Part shown: positions 60,959 through 64,000 of the stretch, in pieces | Layout: every line of letters begins with the position of its first letter | How positions within the stretch are numbered: the stretch's first letter is position 1 | Assembly: GCF_949628265.1 (NCBI RefSeq) | Contig: NC_088790.1 | Coordinates: 31,066,545 to 31,130,544, forward strand | DNA: 64,000 bases | Direction: 5' to 3' | Source of the DNA: Cloeon dipterum | Lineage: Eukaryota > Arthropoda > Insecta > Ephemeroptera > Baetidae | Translations under genes and position numbers: made by a program | The notes under the pieces: model-generated | The model's database searches: none | What the model was told of the DNA's origin: nothing | Seen by the model: only the letters and a program-made list of their open reading frames with translations

Positions 60959-61344
60959 TCTCATTTTTTTTCATCATCCCTCTGCACGCCCGCGCGCACG
61001 AGAGAGAGATGAATTGAAATTCCATTGAGCCCCTATATAGTGATATGCAATGCTCACTCCAGCCCACTCTGGCCAATCCCCAATTCAGATTAAATTTCCC
61101 AGCAGGCTGATAACAGATCAATTCGTTTCCAAACAAGCCTTTGCTGCGACTTTCAGGCAATAGTTAATTTTTAATATTGTACGTCAGTAAATCGGTAAAA
61201 ATTTCTTTGTGTTGTACGGAGTCTATGATTGTTACAAGAGTTCAAGTTAACCTCTGAAAATCATAGAAATTTAAATAAAAAAATTATTTTTTAGGGATGA
61301 TTCTCAAAAAAATTAACTAATTTTAGGTATTTTGATTTTTCCCC

Positions 61345-61705
61345 AAAAAATTAAAAGTTCTCTAACGGCCAGTTGAAGTTTTCAGACTAATTTTGTGGGA
61401 AAATGGTTAATTTTAGAAAAATTTGCTCAGTAGGAAAAATACTGGAAATTTAATCAGCTTTCTGAATTTAGGCAGCTTTTGACGCTACTTAAAACTGCTG
61501 AATTTTAATCAGGCCAAACACACACCCCTTTCAAAAATCTGCAATTTTAGAAAAAATAAAATTTAACTTTCAAGACTCAAAAGAACTATTTTTTATCTTC
61601 TCACTGTTAAATTTTCATAATTTTTCTCACACCGAAAGCAATTAATTTCCTTTGCGCAAAAAAGGGGCGTAACCGGTAAAATTATAAATATTAAATTTTG
61701 GGTCA
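61345..61705 (+). repeat. Family I dispersed repeat, copy 3
   Basis: It keeps both the left extension GTTCTCTAACGGCCAG and the right block GGGGCGTAACCGGTAAAATT. It is the most complete of the three copies (4 kb, 49 kb and 61 kb), all in the same orientation. Confidence 0.78.
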
Positions 61706-63710
61706 CTGTTGGCCAATAGTATTTAAAAAGAGCACACATTTCAAGGAACATCAATTATTAAAATAAAAAAATCATTGATCTCTTTTATTTATGCGTCAAT
61801 ATTTAAAGTAATTTTAATTTTCATCATTTTTATTTTAATTATCTTTCAAATTTAGGAAATACGTCTTCCTTTTTCATATTTTTATCAAGTTTGAGTTTGT
61901 TTCTTATCAAAGTATTTAAAATCATACAGAATGCAGTTTTTCAAAGATTTAAATCATCCATATCGTTTGCTAAAGTGGGAGCCGCTTGTTATTCATCAGA
62001 ACTTAAATCCGAAGAAACCCAATTTCCTCCTCTCTTTCTTCGAATTCTAAGGAAAACAAATAAAACTGGCCACTTGCCTTCTTTCTTTCGAAACTGCGCG
62101 ATGAAAAGCGGCCGGCACTGCGGCTTTTTCAGCCCTTATTCTTATCTCTCGCGGGGGTTATATCGGTGGTGCTGTTAGATAGCTCTCTGCTCTCTCTCGT
62201 GTCTTTATTGCCTTGTGCGTGTGTCGCGCGCAGACACTCCGCTGCTCCATCCCCCTTAACGAACGGAAACGAAAGCATGCAGGCCTAATTCCCTCGGACT
62301 CGGATTCCACGAATCCGCAGACTCATTTACGTTATAGGGCCGAGTAAAAAATAAGTGCCGAGAGCATAATGACCCTGCAAGTAGTGTCATTTCCAGGAGG
62401 ACCCCTTTATACGCCACGAGCACCAGTAAATTTCAATAATAAAAAAAGGAAAATGGAAACTAGAAAATAAAATGCCGCTAAAAACGTAAATTTTTTCCTT
62501 GTAATTGGCACAAAAGGTTTTTAGCTAATTAAGCGACAAGCACTGACTCGCTATATTTCAAAATAACGATTTAATTGAGTCAAAAGTCAAAATTACGCAA
62601 ATTTAGCACACCGTTGGATAGATTTTGCGTGAAGAAGGATTGAAATCAAGCAAAAAATAAATGACAAGTGTTACCGTTTAATTTTACAAGAAATTTAGTA
62701 AAATCTGGAATGCAGCTGTTCCTTGGTCCGAATTTAGAAAGATAAATTGTTGCTAAATTTAACGAAAAATACAATAAATAATGAACTAACTCTATGGCTT
62801 GACAGAAATTGATTTGTTTTATCGGTGTTCCGCTTTCTTTGTATCATTTCCGAATCTTAATTTAAATGTAGCACCGTTAATGTCTTGGATGAGAATAATC
62901 AGAAATAAATACACAAAAATTTTGTAATCCTGGAAATAAATTTAAAAAACTCCGCTAATTATGTAATAGATATAATATTAAGTGTTTTGGTTTAATTAAA
63001 TTAATTAATTTCAAATTGGAGGCCACTTCGGCTTTTGCCTCTTGAACTGGGCCAGAAGTAAACTGGTTTTTATTCGGTCTCAGACGATTTTAAATAGATA
63101 AAAAATTAAAGTTGATTTTAAACGGGTTACAGCTACTGAATCGTGTTAAATCAGGGTGCAATACGCAAAAATGCGCCAGTATTTTTTAATCCAGCTGGGA
63201 AAACAAACAAACTCAATTTTGGAGTTTTACTTTCAGTGTCTTTAATCAATGAAATTAATCTTCGTTCACAATAAATTTTTAAATTTACAATAAATGAACC
63301 CACCTGCTGAGTACTAAGCTTTAAATATACTTATTAATTTAATAAACATGACAATCTTTAAATTTATATTCAAATTTTAAAAATGAAATAGATTTAATTA
63401 AAATTACACATTTTATTCTAGTTTACAATTTGATTTCTTTCTAAAATATAAAAAAATTAGATTTTTAAACTGAACTATCAATTAAAATATTTTACGGATT
63501 CAAAAACTGAGATTACGTTTGCTGAATGTAGTTTCTCTAGCTTAACATTGCATAGAAAGCTCAGAAAATTATCTCTCAATCAATTAAAATTCACTGATCA
63601 AGAGATTAGATAAGTCAGAAAGAGAAACACCTGGCGACCAGCGTGGCAAATTTACTGTTTTGGCGTCGCGGATGCAATTTTTTGCCCGTCATGCCAAATT
63701 GCAGGCGAAA
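61706..63710. other. Gene-free stretch before the UGT gene
   Basis: CpG patch 62060-62400, then AT-rich DNA with a family K fragment near 63150-63240, until the UGT promoter. Confidence 0.45.
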
Positions 63711-63718
63711 TATAAAAA
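63711..63718 (+). promoter_or_regulatory. TATA box of the UGT gene
   Basis: TATAAAAA lies 182 bp before the UGT start codon. A start site about 30 bp downstream (near 63740-63760) would leave a 5' UTR of about 140-160 nt. The surrounding DNA is CpG-rich, unlike the AT-rich run before 63600. Promoter assignment is inferred from position. Confidence 0.5.
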
Positions 63719-63899
63719 GGCCGAGTCACCTCGCGAGAAAACAAAATAAAGGCCGACCTTCAAGTGTTCAAGTGTGCAGATGAGTGGCCATCAAGCGGCT
63801 CGAGTCGCCATTGGCTCCCCACGCGCGAATTCGGCGCTGATGCAACAACGCGGCGAAAATTTCATCAATCAAACATAATAATCTGCAGAAAGGAAGAAG

Positions 63900-64000
63900 A
63901 TGCGGGCTGCGACGCTGGTGTTGCTCTTTCTTTGCTCGGCGTGCGGCGCGTTGGGCGCCAAAATCCTGGCCGTCCTGCCGGTCGCCTCGCCGAGCCACGG
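63900..64000 (+). CDS. UDP-glycosyltransferase (UGT), N-terminal fragment cut by the window end
   Basis: An ATG at 63900 opens a frame that runs to the window edge (33 complete codons). Residues 1-20 are a typical cleavable signal peptide: Arg then a Leu/Val/Phe-rich core ending in ALGA. The mature start AKILAVLPVASPSH matches the first beta strand and loop of insect UGTs, where a short hydrophobic strand is followed by PxxSPSH and the catalytic-site His is usually the next residue. Family members are ER-membrane enzymes that move sugar from UDP-sugars to small lipophilic molecules and act in detoxification, pigment and hormone metabolism. A TATA box lies 180-190 bp upstream. The C-terminal donor-binding signature and membrane anchor lie outside the window, so the subfamily cannot be set. 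Confidence 0.8.
   Translation, partial: MRAATLVLLFLCSACGALGAKILAVLPVASPSH

Larger units (their letters stand above)
56013..61344. other. Long gene-free stretch
   Basis: CpG patches at 56420-56960, 57770-58480, 59340-59790, 60240-60560 and 60660-61160 alternate with AT-rich DNA. The longest plus frame (174 codons, 56646-57170) starts at TTG and has no recognisable domain. 57240-57560 is rich in GGTCA/TGACC half-sites. Confidence 0.45.

Noticed and set aside
63768..63998. 76-codon minus frame over the UGT start
   Set aside because: Antisense of the UGT leader and signal peptide; no features of its own.

Overview
This is a gene-poor eukaryotic window, most likely from an insect. The spliced genes have very short GT-AG introns (about 46-57 bp where no repeat has inserted). 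A terminal gene starts like an insect UDP-glycosyltransferase, two tandem genes are FkbM/Star-like methyltransferases, and CpG is not depleted. I cannot name the species from sequence alone. No bacterial operons, CRISPR arrays or viral genes were seen.

Layout. 1-28.8 kb: no recognisable protein-coding gene. AT-rich DNA alternates with CpG-rich patches of 0.3-1 kb, with many short non-coding repeats (called families A-L here). 28.8-34.4 kb: two tandem, same-strand (minus) genes, each with six coding exons and the same intron phases. They encode type II membrane proteins with a luminal FkbM-type methyltransferase domain: a 376-residue protein (28842-30848) and a 426-residue protein (31508-34359). 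The second carries a longer coiled-coil stem. A 101-bp stretch of exon 4 is identical in the two genes although flanking exon sequence has diverged. 34.4-63.7 kb: again no convincing gene, only repeats, CpG-rich patches and microsatellites. 63.7-64 kb: a TATA box and the first 33 complete codons of a plus-strand UDP-glycosyltransferase, cut by the window edge.

Repeats. At least twelve families occur more than once, or share termini with one that does, and none encodes a transposase here. Family A (seven copies) and family B (five) are MITE-like and share a terminal module that includes GGGGGCCAGATTC and a GCGCAGAYATGGCGTC block. Families C (three), D (two), E (one) and F (two) are foldback elements; D and E share their ends. 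Families G-L are dispersed repeats or local duplications. Families A-F are rich in sequences matching vertebrate-type housekeeping promoter motifs: NRF-1-like TGCGCATGCGCA, YY1-like AAGATGGCG, CCAAT/ATTGG boxes, GTCACGTGAC E-boxes, TGACGTCA CREs and an RFX-type X-box. They are the most distinctive feature of the window.

Many open reading frames of 60-190 codons are chance or repeat-derived and use non-ATG starts; I left them out. Coding calls rest on splice-site reconstruction, reading-frame closure and agreement between the two paralogs. Repeat boundaries were read by eye and may be off by some tens of bases.
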